NCBI GenBank assembly: GCA_934096735.1
Contig: CAKOMS010000005.1
Span: 1-55,770 of the forward strand
Length of the DNA stretch: 55,770 nucleotides
Reading direction: 5' to 3'
From: an uncultured Bacilli bacterium
GTDB taxonomy: Bacteria; Bacillota_I; Bacilli_A; RF39; UBA660
Every line of letters begins with the position of its first letter. Within the stretch, counting starts at the first letter, position 1. Both the position numbers and the translations under genes were made by a program. The notes under the pieces were generated by a model, which was not told the DNA's origin, made no database searches, and saw only the letters and a list, made by a program, of their open reading frames with translations. Of the stretch, positions 9,353-18,326 are shown piece by piece.

Positions 9353-10018
9353 ATGCTTGTATATGGAAGAAATGTTTTAAAAGAAATAGATAAAAAAAAG
9401 ATTAGAAAAATCTATGTAAGTAGTGAAGAATTAATACCTTACCTTAAAGAAAATTCACTAAAATTTGATTTTGTTAATAAAAATACTTTAGATAAAATGG
9501 TAAAAGGAAATCATCAAGGTATTGTAATAGATATGTTTGATTATGAGTATTATGATTTAAATAGTATAGATAGTGACTTTGTAGTAATACTAGATCATTT
9601 AGAAGATCCTCATAATTTCGGAGCCATTATAAGAACTTGTGAATGTGCAGGGATTACAAATATAATAATTCCAAAAGATAGATCAGTTACAGTTAATGAT
9701 ACAGTGGTTAAAGTATCGACCGGAGCGATACAAAATGTAAAAATAATAATGGTAAATAATTTAATAAATGCAATAAATAAACTAAAAGATAAAGGATATT
9801 TTATCTATACAGCAGATATGGATGGAGAAGATTATAGAAAAATATCATATAGTAATAAAAGAGTATTAATTATTGGTAGTGAAGGTAATGGGGTATCTAG
9901 ATTAGTTAAAGAAAATAGTGATGTAATAGTAAGTATTCCAATGAAAGGTAAAATAAATAGTTTAAATGCTTCAGTATCATCAGCAATACTTATTTATGGA
10001 ATGAATTATAATGATTAG
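9353..10018 (+). CDS. rlmB: TrmH/SpoU family RNA 2'-O-methyltransferase, RlmB-like
   Basis: Predicted 23S rRNA guanosine 2'-O-methyltransferase. At 221 residues it is slightly shorter than typical RlmB because the N-terminal substrate-binding domain is compact (about 1-65). The SPOUT knot motifs are all present: LDHLEDPHNFGAIIRTCE (about 80-97), IIGSEGNGVSRLV (near 173) and IPMKGKINSLNASVSSAI (near 195). An extended -10 (TGATAAAAT) precedes it. It overlaps the sigma factor gene by 8 nt; a rlmB-sigH neighbourhood is conserved in Bacilli, which supports the RlmB assignment over other TrmH members. Confidence 0.88.
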   Translation: MLVYGRNVLKEIDKKKIRKIYVSSEELIPYLKENSLKFDFVNKNTLDKMVKGNHQGIVIDMFDYEYYDLNSIDSDFVVILDHLEDPHNFGAIIRTCECAGITNIIIPKDRSVTVNDTVVKVSTGAIQNVKIIMVNNLINAINKLKDKGYFIYTADMDGEDYRKISYSNKRVLIIGSEGNGVSRLVKENSDVIVSIPMKGKINSLNASVSSAILIYGMNYND

Positions 10019-10637
10019 TGAAGATATAAAGAATACAAATGATAGTGAACTTTTAATGCTATTTTATGATAATGATGAAACAGCTAAAAATATATTATAT
10101 TTAAAATATAAGTTTATAATTGATATTCTGATAAAAAAATATAAAACTGCAATTCATACTCTAAAAATAGATGAACAAGAAGTATATAGCGAAGCAGCAG
10201 TAGGTTTTAGTGATGCTTTAAATAATTACAAAGAAAATAAAAATACATCTCTAGGTACATTTATAACTTTAGTAGTAGAAAGAAGAATAAAAGTATTATT
10301 AAGAAAATATAATCAAGAAAAATATAAGAGTTTAAAAGAATCACTTTCTTTAGATAATCCTTTAGATAATGAGGGACATACTTACGTAGATTTATTAGTA
10401 GATGAAAGTATTGAACCATTAAAAAATCTAACTGAAAATGAAGATTATAATCTATTAATTCATAAAATAAAAAATAGTTTATCTAAGGTTGAATATGAAA
10501 TATTTGAATTATTAATTAGAGATTTTGGATGGAAAGATATAAGTGAAATATTAAATTTAGAACCAAAACAAGTTGATAATGGAAGAGAAAGAATTAAAAG
10601 AAAAATTAGAAAATTATTAGAAAATGAAACCGATTAA
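10011..10637 (+). CDS. Sigma-70 family RNA polymerase sigma factor, SigH-like
   Basis: 208 residues. Region 2 spans about 35-105, including EQEVYSEAAVGFSDALNNYK and the -10-binding helix TFITLVVERRIKVLLRKYN. Region 4 spans about 145-205 and has a helix-turn-helix at WKDISEILNLEPKQVDNGRE. The position directly after rlmB matches the SigH locus of Bacilli; in Bacillus, SigH drives early stationary-phase, competence and sporulation genes. Its targets here are unknown. The rpmG-secE-nusG genes that follow sigH in Bacillus are not present. The stop codon lies inside the terminator stem. Confidence 0.85.
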   Translation: MISEDIKNTNDSELLMLFYDNDETAKNILYLKYKFIIDILIKKYKTAIHTLKIDEQEVYSEAAVGFSDALNNYKENKNTSLGTFITLVVERRIKVLLRKYNQEKYKSLKESLSLDNPLDNEGHTYVDLLVDESIEPLKNLTENEDYNLLIHKIKNSLSKVEYEIFELLIRDFGWKDISEILNLEPKQVDNGRERIKRKIRKLLENETD

Positions 10638-10666
10638 TTTTTATAGATTTAATCGGTTATTTTTTT
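10628..10666 (+). terminator. Terminator of the rlmB-sigma operon
   Basis: AACCGATTAA (10628-10637) pairs with TTAATCGGTT (10649-10658), followed by a U-run. The first arm contains the sigma-factor stop codon. Confidence 0.9.
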
Positions 10667-10689
10667 ATTTAACACTTTTAAACTACTTG

Positions 10690-10718
10690 TTTACAAATTC
10701 ACTTGATTTTGGTATAAT
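10690..10718 (+). promoter_or_regulatory. Promoter of the helical-repeat operon
   Basis: TTTACA (10690-10695), 17-bp spacer, TATAAT (10713-10718) with an extended -10 TGG in front. Confidence 0.75.
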
Positions 10719-10746
10719 TTATTCATAATAAGAGGGAGTGATTCTA

Positions 10747-11823
10747 ATGAAAATGTTAACTGCTGAGATAACAAAGTTATTAGATAAGTTATATAACTTA
10801 CGTGGTGACGACAGTGTAGTACTTGCAAATATGGAAAAAGAAAAAGCAAAAGCTAGCGCTACAAAAGAAAGAACTACGGAAGAAAAAGAAAGATTACAAG
10901 TAAAAATCGAAAATCTAACTGAAGAAGAAAGAGTATTAGGAGAAGAAGGAGAAAAATTAGTTGAAACTTTATCAAGAATTAAAACTGATGATTTTAAAAC
11001 TGTACTAGAAAAATTAAGTATTGACTTTAATCCTGATAAATTAAGTGAAGAAATAAATAGATTATTACCTAGAACAATAGATAAAGTTAAAGAAGAAAAA
11101 GAAATAGCAAAGGCTGATTTAGTAAGAGTTGAAGCAGAAATGAATACTGCAATCGCAACACTTGAAGAGTTAATAATCAGAAAAGATGAAGCTATGTCTA
11201 ATCAAGCAAGACTTAATGAATATTTTGATTTAGCATTACAAGGAAATATCAATATTACAAGAGATTCAATAACAAGTTTATTAGAAAAATTTGATTTTTC
11301 AGAAGATGAACAAAGAGAAGCAGCAAAAATTTTAATGTTCCCAGAAGATGCTTTATATGAATATGAAAAGAAGATAAAGGTTGGAGAAAGTGGAAAATCA
11401 ATTTCTGAAGTTTTTGCAGAAGCAAAGGAAAACTTAGTTCTTGAAGATGAAAAAAAATTATCACCTAAAGAAGAATTAGTAGAACTACTTAAAGAATTAT
11501 CTTTTGATTATTTAGATTTTACAAGTAATGATTTAGAAAAAATACTTGCAAATTATAATCCAAAGACTTTAAGAGAAAATGTTGAATACGCAAAAGAAAA
11601 AAATATGAATTTAGATATCTTTATTGATAATGTTGAACTTTTATATGATAAAGATTTTAAAAATAAAATTGATAAATTAATTGAAATTGGAAAAGAACCA
11701 TTAGATATTTATTTAAATCCAACAGTTTTAAAAAAGTATAGTATAAAAGATTTAGAGAATACAATTGCTAAATTAAAAAATAGTGGACTTGATCCAAAGA
11801 AAGTTCCATTACTTGCATATTAA
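10747..11823 (+). CDS. Coiled-coil protein with C-terminal mTERF-like helical repeats, function unknown
   Basis: Not assigned to a known family. The GAGGGAG site at 10732-10738 supports ATG 10747 over the in-frame GTG at 10738. Residues about 30-165 are highly charged heptad-like helix (Glu/Lys-rich), predicted coiled coil. From about 240 to the end there are repeated helix pairs of the form P-x2-L-x(3-6)-[YF]-[AL]-x-x-x-[GN], for example NPKTLRENVEYAKEKNM and NPTVLKKYSIKDLENTIA. This is reminiscent of mTERF or other alpha-solenoid repeats. No signal or membrane segment is seen, so it is probably cytoplasmic. The next two genes carry the same kind of repeat. Confidence 0.7.
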   Translation: MKMLTAEITKLLDKLYNLRGDDSVVLANMEKEKAKASATKERTTEEKERLQVKIENLTEEERVLGEEGEKLVETLSRIKTDDFKTVLEKLSIDFNPDKLSEEINRLLPRTIDKVKEEKEIAKADLVRVEAEMNTAIATLEELIIRKDEAMSNQARLNEYFDLALQGNINITRDSITSLLEKFDFSEDEQREAAKILMFPEDALYEYEKKIKVGESGKSISEVFAEAKENLVLEDEKKLSPKEELVELLKELSFDYLDFTSNDLEKILANYNPKTLRENVEYAKEKNMNLDIFIDNVELLYDKDFKNKIDKLIEIGKEPLDIYLNPTVLKKYSIKDLENTIAKLKNSGLDPKKVPLLAY

Positions 11824-11832
11824 GGAGGTATT

Positions 11833-12714
11833 ATGAGTATAGCTGATAAAGTAAATTTATTAATGCTAGGTGAAGATGAAAAGAAAAAAGTTCTTGAAAA
11901 ATTTTTGCCAACATTAGCATTAGTAGATGAAAATGAATTAATTAAAAGAATGGATTTTTTAAAGAAGAAAGGTATATTTGTTACCAAAGCTAGAGAAGTA
12001 AAAGTTTTAGCAAATCCAGTTGAAGAGTTATCTAAAAAATTTAGTATCTTAGAAGAATTAGGAGAAACAGATATTTATAGACAAGATGTTACAATGATTA
12101 ATAAAAATGTAATTGATGTTTATAGAAGAATTAAATATTGCATACAAATTGGACTTCCATATAAGAAAGAAGATGGAAGTTATGAACCATTTTTGTTTAG
12201 CGATATTGAATGGCAAAAGAAAATTGAAGGAAAAAAGCAAGTAAAACAAGAAGCTTCAAAAGAAGTTGAAAAATCAGACACTATTCCTTACATAGCAGAA
12301 GAAGAAAAAAAAGATGATGCTACTATAAGCGTTGAACAACCAGTTGAGGTTCAAACTCCTAATGATTTAACAGGAAATTTAGAAATTGAAAATTCAAGTG
12401 ATAATTTAGAATCCTTTAGTGCTAAAGAACCAGAAGTGAATCAAGATAACTCATTTGAAAATAGTTTTGAAAAAGAATTATCACAAGTTGTAATAAATGA
12501 TAAAAAAGACGAAACTGAACATATGGATATAAGTGAATTTGCAAAAATGAGTGAAGAAAATAAACCAAAAACTATTAACTACGATTCAGCTAGAAAAGAA
12601 CTTGAAGCTCAATTAAATTTACTAGATAGTTTAAAAAATGATTTAAATAGTGAAATGAGTGATGAAATTTCATTCGATGACATTAGTTTCGGTACAGGAG
12701 GAAGAGCTGCATGA
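11833..12714 (+). CDS. Helical-repeat protein with acidic disordered tail, function unknown
   Basis: 293 residues. The first 125 or so carry helical repeats like those of the preceding gene product (DENELIKRMDFLKKKGI, VIDVYRRIKYCIQIGL). The remainder is acidic, low in hydrophobics and probably disordered (about 135-260), then a short helix rich in Leu and Asn near the C-terminus. An AAGGAGG site starts 4 nt after the upstream stop. It overlaps the next gene by 4 nt and ends in TGA, one of the examples showing that TGA is a stop here. Confidence 0.65.
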   Translation: MSIADKVNLLMLGEDEKKKVLEKFLPTLALVDENELIKRMDFLKKKGIFVTKAREVKVLANPVEELSKKFSILEELGETDIYRQDVTMINKNVIDVYRRIKYCIQIGLPYKKEDGSYEPFLFSDIEWQKKIEGKKQVKQEASKEVEKSDTIPYIAEEEKKDDATISVEQPVEVQTPNDLTGNLEIENSSDNLESFSAKEPEVNQDNSFENSFEKELSQVVINDKKDETEHMDISEFAKMSEENKPKTINYDSARKELEAQLNLLDSLKNDLNSEMSDEISFDDISFGTGGRAA

Positions 12715-12998
12715 AATTTTTAGAGAAGTATGATTTTACAAAAGAAGAAATTGCAGATTTTTTAAATAACTCACCAAAATCACTAATTGATGCAATTAAA
12801 AATAATAAAAAATTAGTTGGAATGAATATAGAATTTCTAAAAAATTTAGGAGTTACAAATTATCAAGCTATATTCTTAGAGTATTATGATATGTTTTTAA
12901 TGGATCATAGTAATTTTGAACAAATTTTTTCTAAATATGAACCAGATGATTTAATTGAAAAGCTTAAGAAAAATATTAAAATTGTTGAATATTTATAA
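12711..12998 (+). CDS. Small helical-repeat protein, function unknown
   Basis: 95 residues consisting almost wholly of two to three helix pairs of the type seen in its two upstream neighbours: FTKEEIADFLNNSPKSLIDA, then MNIEFLKNLGVTNYQAIFLE. The spacing resembles single mTERF motifs. The ATGA overlap with the preceding gene implies translational coupling and similar stoichiometry. It may be a partner or accessory subunit of the two larger proteins; no function can be named. Confidence 0.65.
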   Translation: MKFLEKYDFTKEEIADFLNNSPKSLIDAIKNNKKLVGMNIEFLKNLGVTNYQAIFLEYYDMFLMDHSNFEQIFSKYEPDDLIEKLKKNIKIVEYL

Positions 12999-13018
12999 GA
13001 TGCAATGCATCTTTTTTT
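12999..13018 (+). terminator. Terminator of the helical-repeat operon
   Basis: GATGC, AAT loop, GCATC, then seven Ts, directly after the stop codon. Confidence 0.85.
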
Positions 13019-13064
13019 CATTGCATAAAAATATATGTTATAATCTATCTATGAGGTATTAAGT

Positions 13065-14228
13065 ATGAAAATAGTATTAATAATTATATTAAGTTTATTT
13101 GTAAGTAGTTGTGAAAAAAAAGAAATAAATAATAATGATGTTCTTTCTAAAAACACAGATTTATTAGTATATGAAAGTTATGAAATTGATAATTTAATAA
13201 CATTAAAGGAAGGTATTACTTTAGAGAATAATGATGTATTTATACCCAAAAAAATTGGAGAAAACAAATACACAATTAAATATAAAAAAGATAATAAAAT
13301 AAAAGAAAAAGAATTAATATTTAATGTAGTAGATAATACTCCTCCTAAAGTTTTTGGAGGTACAAATAAAACTGTTCTTCTAAATTATGACAAGGATTTA
13401 TGTGACCTTATTGTTTATGGAGATAATTATGATAAAAAGCCAAAGTGTGAAATTACTGGAGAATATGATTTGCAAAAAGAAGGAACATATAAATTATTAT
13501 ATAAACTAACTGATCAAAGTAACAATTTAAAAGAAGTAAATGTTACATTAAACGTAATAAAAGAATATAAAAAGAATAATACTCCTACTGAAAAAAAGGT
13601 AACAAATTTTAGTGATGTTTACAAAGAACATAAAAAAGAAAATACAGAAATTGGTATTGATGTATCAAAATGGCAAGGAAATATTGATTTTAAAAAAGTA
13701 GCATCTGCAAATGCATCTTTTGTAATGATAAGAATTGGTGTTCAAACCAAACAAAATGGTGAACTATCTTTAGATAAATATTACTTAGAAAATATAAAAA
13801 AAGCAAAAGAAGCTGGGCTAAAAGTTGGAGTGTACTTATATAGTATTGCAACAAGTGAAAAGGAATCTATTGATCACGCAGACTGGGTAGTAAACAAATT
13901 AAATGGTGAAACTCTAGATTTACCAATAACATTCGACTGGGAAAATTGGTCTAAATGGAATAGTTATAATATGAGTTTCTATGATATTAATAATATTGCT
14001 AACTCATTTATAAAAAGAGTTGAAGAAAAAGGCTATAAAGGTATGCTTTACAGTAGTAAATTTTATTTAGAAAATATATGGGAAAATAAAAATAATAACA
14101 CTGTTTGGTTAGCGCATTATACAACTAAGACAAACTATCAAGATAGTTACATGATATGGCAACTTTGTAATAATGGAAAAATAGATGGAATAAATGGAAA
14201 TGTTGATATAGACATTCTATATAAATAA
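13065..14228 (+). CDS. Lipoprotein lysozyme, glycoside hydrolase family 25
   Basis: Predicted muramidase cutting the peptidoglycan glycan chain. A lipoprotein signal ends in LFVSSC (Cys16). An Ig-like domain follows at about 85-168 (the NTPPKVFGG start is typical of DUF5011-like modules). The GH25 domain is at about 195-387, with the catalytic GIDVSKWQG near 196 and FDWENW near 290, which supplies the Asp-x-Glu pair. Anchoring on the outer membrane face suggests a role in wall turnover. An extended -10 (TGTTATAAT, 13036-13044) and a GAGG site precede the ATG. Confidence 0.92.
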   Translation: MKIVLIIILSLFVSSCEKKEINNNDVLSKNTDLLVYESYEIDNLITLKEGITLENNDVFIPKKIGENKYTIKYKKDNKIKEKELIFNVVDNTPPKVFGGTNKTVLLNYDKDLCDLIVYGDNYDKKPKCEITGEYDLQKEGTYKLLYKLTDQSNNLKEVNVTLNVIKEYKKNNTPTEKKVTNFSDVYKEHKKENTEIGIDVSKWQGNIDFKKVASANASFVMIRIGVQTKQNGELSLDKYYLENIKKAKEAGLKVGVYLYSIATSEKESIDHADWVVNKLNGETLDLPITFDWENWSKWNSYNMSFYDINNIANSFIKRVEEKGYKGMLYSSKFYLENIWENKNNNTVWLAHYTTKTNYQDSYMIWQLCNNGKIDGINGNVDIDILYK

Positions 14229-14238
14229 AGGAAGTAAA

Positions 14239-15114
14239 ATGAAGTATATATTTTTAATTAATGAATTTACCATTATAAAAAAGAAAAATTTAATTTGTTT
14301 AAGAATTAAAAATTATTGTGAAAAAAATAATTTAGACTACATATTTGAATATATAAATAAAGATAATGAGGTAGAAGATGCTTTAAAAAAATATCAAAAA
14401 ACCAGAAATATTATTATAGCAGTCGGAGGAGATGGAACAATCAACAGAGTACTAAATTGCATTTATAACACTAGTAATATTTTAGGATTTATTCCTTATG
14501 GCACTGGCAATGATTTTTATAAAACAATTAAAGAAGAATATAAAAACGGAATAACACCAACTGACGTTATTAAAATAAATAATAAATTATACATAAATTC
14601 TGGATGTTTTGGTATAGATGCCGATGTTGCAAATAGTAAAAATATAATAAAATCAAAATTAATTCCTAAAAAGCTAAAATACATAGTAAGCTTAATTATA
14701 GCAGTTATAAAATATAAGAATAGACATTTAAAAATTTCGTATGAAGGAAAAGAAGAAAATAATAATTTTGCAACTGTTGCAGTTATGAATGGAAAATATT
14801 ATGGTGGGGGATTTAAAGTATCTCCTAAAAGTAAAGTTAATGATGGATTAATAAATGTATTAGTGGCTGGTAACATTAATAAAATAAAAACTATAGGGTT
14901 AATTTTAAAAATGAAGTCTGATAGTCATATAAATAGCAAATTTATTAAATATTTTACTTGTAAAAATATAACAGTTGAATCAAATAAAGAAGTTAAATGT
15001 AATATAGATGGAGAAGAATTAACTAATACACTTTTTAAAATAGAAGTATTAGATAAAAAAATAGAGTTGTATTATAATTCTGATTTAATTAATGAAGTAT
15101 TAGGAAATACCTAG
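14239..15114 (+). CDS. Diacylglycerol kinase family lipid kinase (DagK/YegS-like)
   Basis: 291 residues. The nucleotide-binding loop AVGGDGTINRVL is near residue 61 and GFIPYGTGNDFYKT near 82-95. The metal/lipid region includes GGGFKVSPKSKVNDGLINVL near 195, and the C-terminal beta domain ends with a NIDGEEL strand. The family phosphorylates diacylglycerol or related lipids, recycling the lipid left by lipoteichoic acid synthesis. It starts 10 nt after the lysozyme gene, so the two are probably co-transcribed. Confidence 0.9.
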   Translation: MKYIFLINEFTIIKKKNLICLRIKNYCEKNNLDYIFEYINKDNEVEDALKKYQKTRNIIIAVGGDGTINRVLNCIYNTSNILGFIPYGTGNDFYKTIKEEYKNGITPTDVIKINNKLYINSGCFGIDADVANSKNIIKSKLIPKKLKYIVSLIIAVIKYKNRHLKISYEGKEENNNFATVAVMNGKYYGGGFKVSPKSKVNDGLINVLVAGNINKIKTIGLILKMKSDSHINSKFIKYFTCKNITVESNKEVKCNIDGEELTNTLFKIEVLDKKIELYYNSDLINEVLGNT

Positions 15115-15178
15115 ACTTCTAAAACAATTTTTTATATAATTAAAAATAGTTATTAACAAAAAGAAAGAAGAGGCAAAT

Positions 15179-16870
15179 ATGAAATTAAAAAATAGTTATT
15201 TTTTTACTCTAAGAGAAGATGCTAAAGATGAAGAATCAAGAAGTGGAAATCTTTTAGTTAGAGCAGGAATGATAAAAAAAGTTGGAGCAGGAATATATAT
15301 GTATTTGCCGAATGGACTAAAAGTATTAGATAAAATAAAAAAAATAATAAAAGAAGAAATGGATAATGCTGGAGCTCAAGAATTATTAATGCCTAGCTTA
15401 CTTCCTAAAGAAATATATGAAACTTGTGGTAGGGTTGAAGCATTTGGTAGTGATATGTTTAATTTAAATGATAGATATAATAAACCATTAGTATTAGGTC
15501 CAACTCATGAGGAATTATTTGCAATAGCAGCTAAATCCATGGTTACAAGTTATAAAGATTTACCATTTACAATATATCAACAAGCAGATAAATTTAGAGA
15601 TGAACCAAGACCAAGATATGGATTAATTAGAGTTAGAGAATTTATCATGAAAGATGCATATTCTTTCGATAGAGATGAAAAATCACAAGACATATCATAC
15701 AACAAGATGAAAGAAGCATATAATAAAATTTATGATAGGATGAAACTTGATTATAAAATAGTATCATCTGATACTGGTGCAATGGGTGGAAGTTTATCTG
15801 AAGAATATCAAGCAATTACAGATATAGGAGAAGACGTAATAGTATTATGTGACTCATGTAATTATTCATCTAATTTAGAAGTTGCAAAATTCAAGATAAA
15901 TGAAGTAAAAGAAGAAGAAAAAGAATTAGCAAAAGTAGAAACTCCTAATCAAAAAACTATTGATGAAGTATGTTCATACCTAAATATTCCAAAAGAAAAA
16001 TCAATTAAAGCACTGCTTATGAATATAGATGGTGAATTATATACTTTCTTCATAAGAGGAGATAGAGAACTAAACGAATCAAAGATAACTAAATTATTAA
16101 AATGTAAAGAAATAAATTTTGCTTCAGATGAACTTATAAATAAATCAAATGCAGTACCAGGATTTACTGGACCAATAAATTTAAGAAGTAAAATAGTTAT
16201 AGATAATGAAATACTAAAAATGAAAAATTTCTGTTGTGGAGCAAATGAAAAGGGATACCATTACATAAATGCAAATTTAAAAGATTTTAGCTATGATTTA
16301 AATGGAGACATAGTAAATGTACTGCCAAACGACAATTGTCCAAATTGTAATGGAAAACTTTATTTTAAAAAAGGAATAGAAATTGGCAATTTATTTAAAT
16401 TAGGTACAAAATATTCAGAAAAACTTGGTTTAACATATTTAGATGAAAATAATGAAACTAAAGTGGTAACAATGGGATCTTACGGAATTGGTCCAGGAAG
16501 AATTCTTGCAAGTATTGTTGAACAAAATAATGATGAAGCAGGAATCATTTTCCCAATTGAAGTAGCACCCTATGAAGTTGCTATAATACCAGTTAATTCA
16601 AAAGATGAACTACAAAATGAAATCGCAAATAAAATGTATGATGAACTTAAAACTGCAGGTGTAGATGTTCTTTTAGATAATCGTGATGAAAGACCGGGAG
16701 TTAAATTTAAAGATATGGATTTAATAGGAATTCCACTTAAAATTGTAGTAGGCAAAAAAGCAAGTGAAAATATTGTTGAAACAAAAATAAGAAGAACTAA
16801 TGAACAAAAAGATATAACTACTTCTGAAGTCTTAGATTTTGTATTAAAATTTAAAAAAAGTGAATTATAG
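15179..16870 (+). CDS. proS: Prolyl-tRNA synthetase, bacterial type
   Basis: 563 residues, the size of bacterial-type ProRS with an inserted editing domain. Class II motif 2 lies in FRDEPRPRYGLIRVREFIMK (about 139-158) and motif 3 in GSYGIGPGRILASIVEQ (near 432-448). The YbaK-like INS editing domain occupies about 225-395. The C-terminal anticodon-binding domain runs from about 465. An AGAGGC site precedes the ATG. The gene ends in its own hairpin terminator. Confidence 0.97.
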   Translation: MKLKNSYFFTLREDAKDEESRSGNLLVRAGMIKKVGAGIYMYLPNGLKVLDKIKKIIKEEMDNAGAQELLMPSLLPKEIYETCGRVEAFGSDMFNLNDRYNKPLVLGPTHEELFAIAAKSMVTSYKDLPFTIYQQADKFRDEPRPRYGLIRVREFIMKDAYSFDRDEKSQDISYNKMKEAYNKIYDRMKLDYKIVSSDTGAMGGSLSEEYQAITDIGEDVIVLCDSCNYSSNLEVAKFKINEVKEEEKELAKVETPNQKTIDEVCSYLNIPKEKSIKALLMNIDGELYTFFIRGDRELNESKITKLLKCKEINFASDELINKSNAVPGFTGPINLRSKIVIDNEILKMKNFCCGANEKGYHYINANLKDFSYDLNGDIVNVLPNDNCPNCNGKLYFKKGIEIGNLFKLGTKYSEKLGLTYLDENNETKVVTMGSYGIGPGRILASIVEQNNDEAGIIFPIEVAPYEVAIIPVNSKDELQNEIANKMYDELKTAGVDVLLDNRDERPGVKFKDMDLIGIPLKIVVGKKASENIVETKIRRTNEQKDITTSEVLDFVLKFKKSEL

Positions 16871-16899
16871 AAACTAATGAATATTTAGTTTCTTTTTTT
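16870..16899 (+). terminator. Terminator after proS
   Basis: GAAACTAA (16870-16877) pairs with TTAGTTTC (16885-16892), followed by a T-run. Confidence 0.9.
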
Positions 16900-16947
16900 A
16901 TTAACATTTATACATTTATTTGATAAAATCATATTAGGAGGATATAA

Positions 16948-18207
16948 ATGAAAAGAGCTTTTAAAGCAGGTAATATAATTTTACCTAAAAATGTCGATAT
17001 GACAAAATGGTCTGTTGTAGCATGTGATCAATATACATCAGAACCTGAATACTGGAATAGTGTTGAAAAGTTAGTAGGAGATAGTCCATCAACATATAAT
17101 TTAATACTTCCAGAGATTTATCTTGATAAAGAGGATACAGAAAAGAGAATAGAAAAAATAAATAAAAACATGGAAGCTTTCTGTAACAGTGATAATTATG
17201 TGGAATATAAAGATAGTTTAATTTATCTTGAAAGGACACAAAGTGATGGTAGAGTAAGAGAAGGCTTAATTGGAATAGTTGATTTAGAAGAATATAATTA
17301 TGAAGTTGGTTCTGAAAGTTTGATAAGAGCTACAGAAAAAACAGTTATTGAAAGAATACCACCAAGAATTAAAGTAAGAAAAAATGCTTTACTTGAACTT
17401 CCCCATATTATGATTTTAATTGACGATGAAAAGAAAAAAGTAATTGAACCATTAAAAAATATTGTGAAAAAGGAAGACTTAATTTATGATTTTGATTTAA
17501 TGCAAAATGGAGGGCATGTAAAAGGATATCTACTAAACAAAGATACTATTGAAAGCGTTCTTAGTAACATTGATTCTCTAGGAGAACAAGAATATTTTGA
17601 AAACAAATATAATGTAAAAGACAAAGGTTTATTATTGTTTGCTATGGGAGATGGAAATCACTCTCTTGCTACAGCTAAAGCACATTATGAGGCATTAAAG
17701 AAAACTATGAGCGAAGAAGAATATTTAAATCATCCAGCTAGATATGCTCTTGCTGAAATAGTAAATCTTCACAGTGATGCCTTAGAATTTGAAGCAATTC
17801 ACAGAGTAGTATTTAATACAGATGTTAATGACTTATTAAATGAACTTCATAAATATTACAATTTAAATGAAAATGGCAATGGTGAATATGTTGAAATTGT
17901 AACAAATGAATTTGACAAGAAATATTATATTGAAAATCCTAAATCAAATTTATCTGTTGGATCTATTCAAATATTTTTAGATGAATACTTAAGCAATCAT
18001 GAAGGAAAAATTGATTATATTCATGGCGATGATGTAACAAGAAATTTTGGAAAAGAAGAAGGAAACATAGCATTTTTATTTAATCCAATGCAAAAAAATG
18101 AATTGTTTAAATCAGTTATTTTAGATGGTGCATTACCAAGAAAAACATTCTCTATGGGACATGCTAATGATAAAAGATATTATTTAGAAGCAAGAAAAAT
18201 AAAATAA
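16948..18207 (+). CDS. DUF1015 family protein
   Basis: 419 residues. It matches the DUF1015 family across its length: the N-terminal ILPKNVDMTKWSVVACDQYT, the central RTQSDGRVREGLIG, and the strongly conserved FAMGDGNHSLATAKAHYE near residue 231, with a His-containing core. Bacterial members are soluble and their biochemical role is unproven; their Asp/Asn/His-rich motif suggests an enzyme. AGGAGG lies just upstream of the ATG. It is a single-gene unit between two terminators. Confidence 0.9.
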   Translation: MKRAFKAGNIILPKNVDMTKWSVVACDQYTSEPEYWNSVEKLVGDSPSTYNLILPEIYLDKEDTEKRIEKINKNMEAFCNSDNYVEYKDSLIYLERTQSDGRVREGLIGIVDLEEYNYEVGSESLIRATEKTVIERIPPRIKVRKNALLELPHIMILIDDEKKKVIEPLKNIVKKEDLIYDFDLMQNGGHVKGYLLNKDTIESVLSNIDSLGEQEYFENKYNVKDKGLLLFAMGDGNHSLATAKAHYEALKKTMSEEEYLNHPARYALAEIVNLHSDALEFEAIHRVVFNTDVNDLLNELHKYYNLNENGNGEYVEIVTNEFDKKYYIENPKSNLSVGSIQIFLDEYLSNHEGKIDYIHGDDVTRNFGKEEGNIAFLFNPMQKNELFKSVILDGALPRKTFSMGHANDKRYYLEARKIK

Positions 18208-18209
18208 AA

Positions 18210-18232
18210 GATTAGCAATAGCTAATTTTTTT
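18210..18232 (+). terminator. Terminator after DUF1015 gene
   Basis: ATTAGC, AATA loop, GCTAAT, then seven Ts. Confidence 0.85.
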
Positions 18233-18275
18233 ATAAACTTTATTAGCACTAACAATAAGTAAATGCCAGTTGAAA

Positions 18276-18304
18276 TTGACTAAAACATGAAAATATGCTA
18301 TAAT
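18276..18304 (+). promoter_or_regulatory. Promoter of the amidoligase gene
   Basis: TTGACT (18276-18281), 17-bp spacer, TATAAT (18299-18304). Confidence 0.8.
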
Positions 18305-18326
18305 ATAAGTACTAATGGGGGTTATT

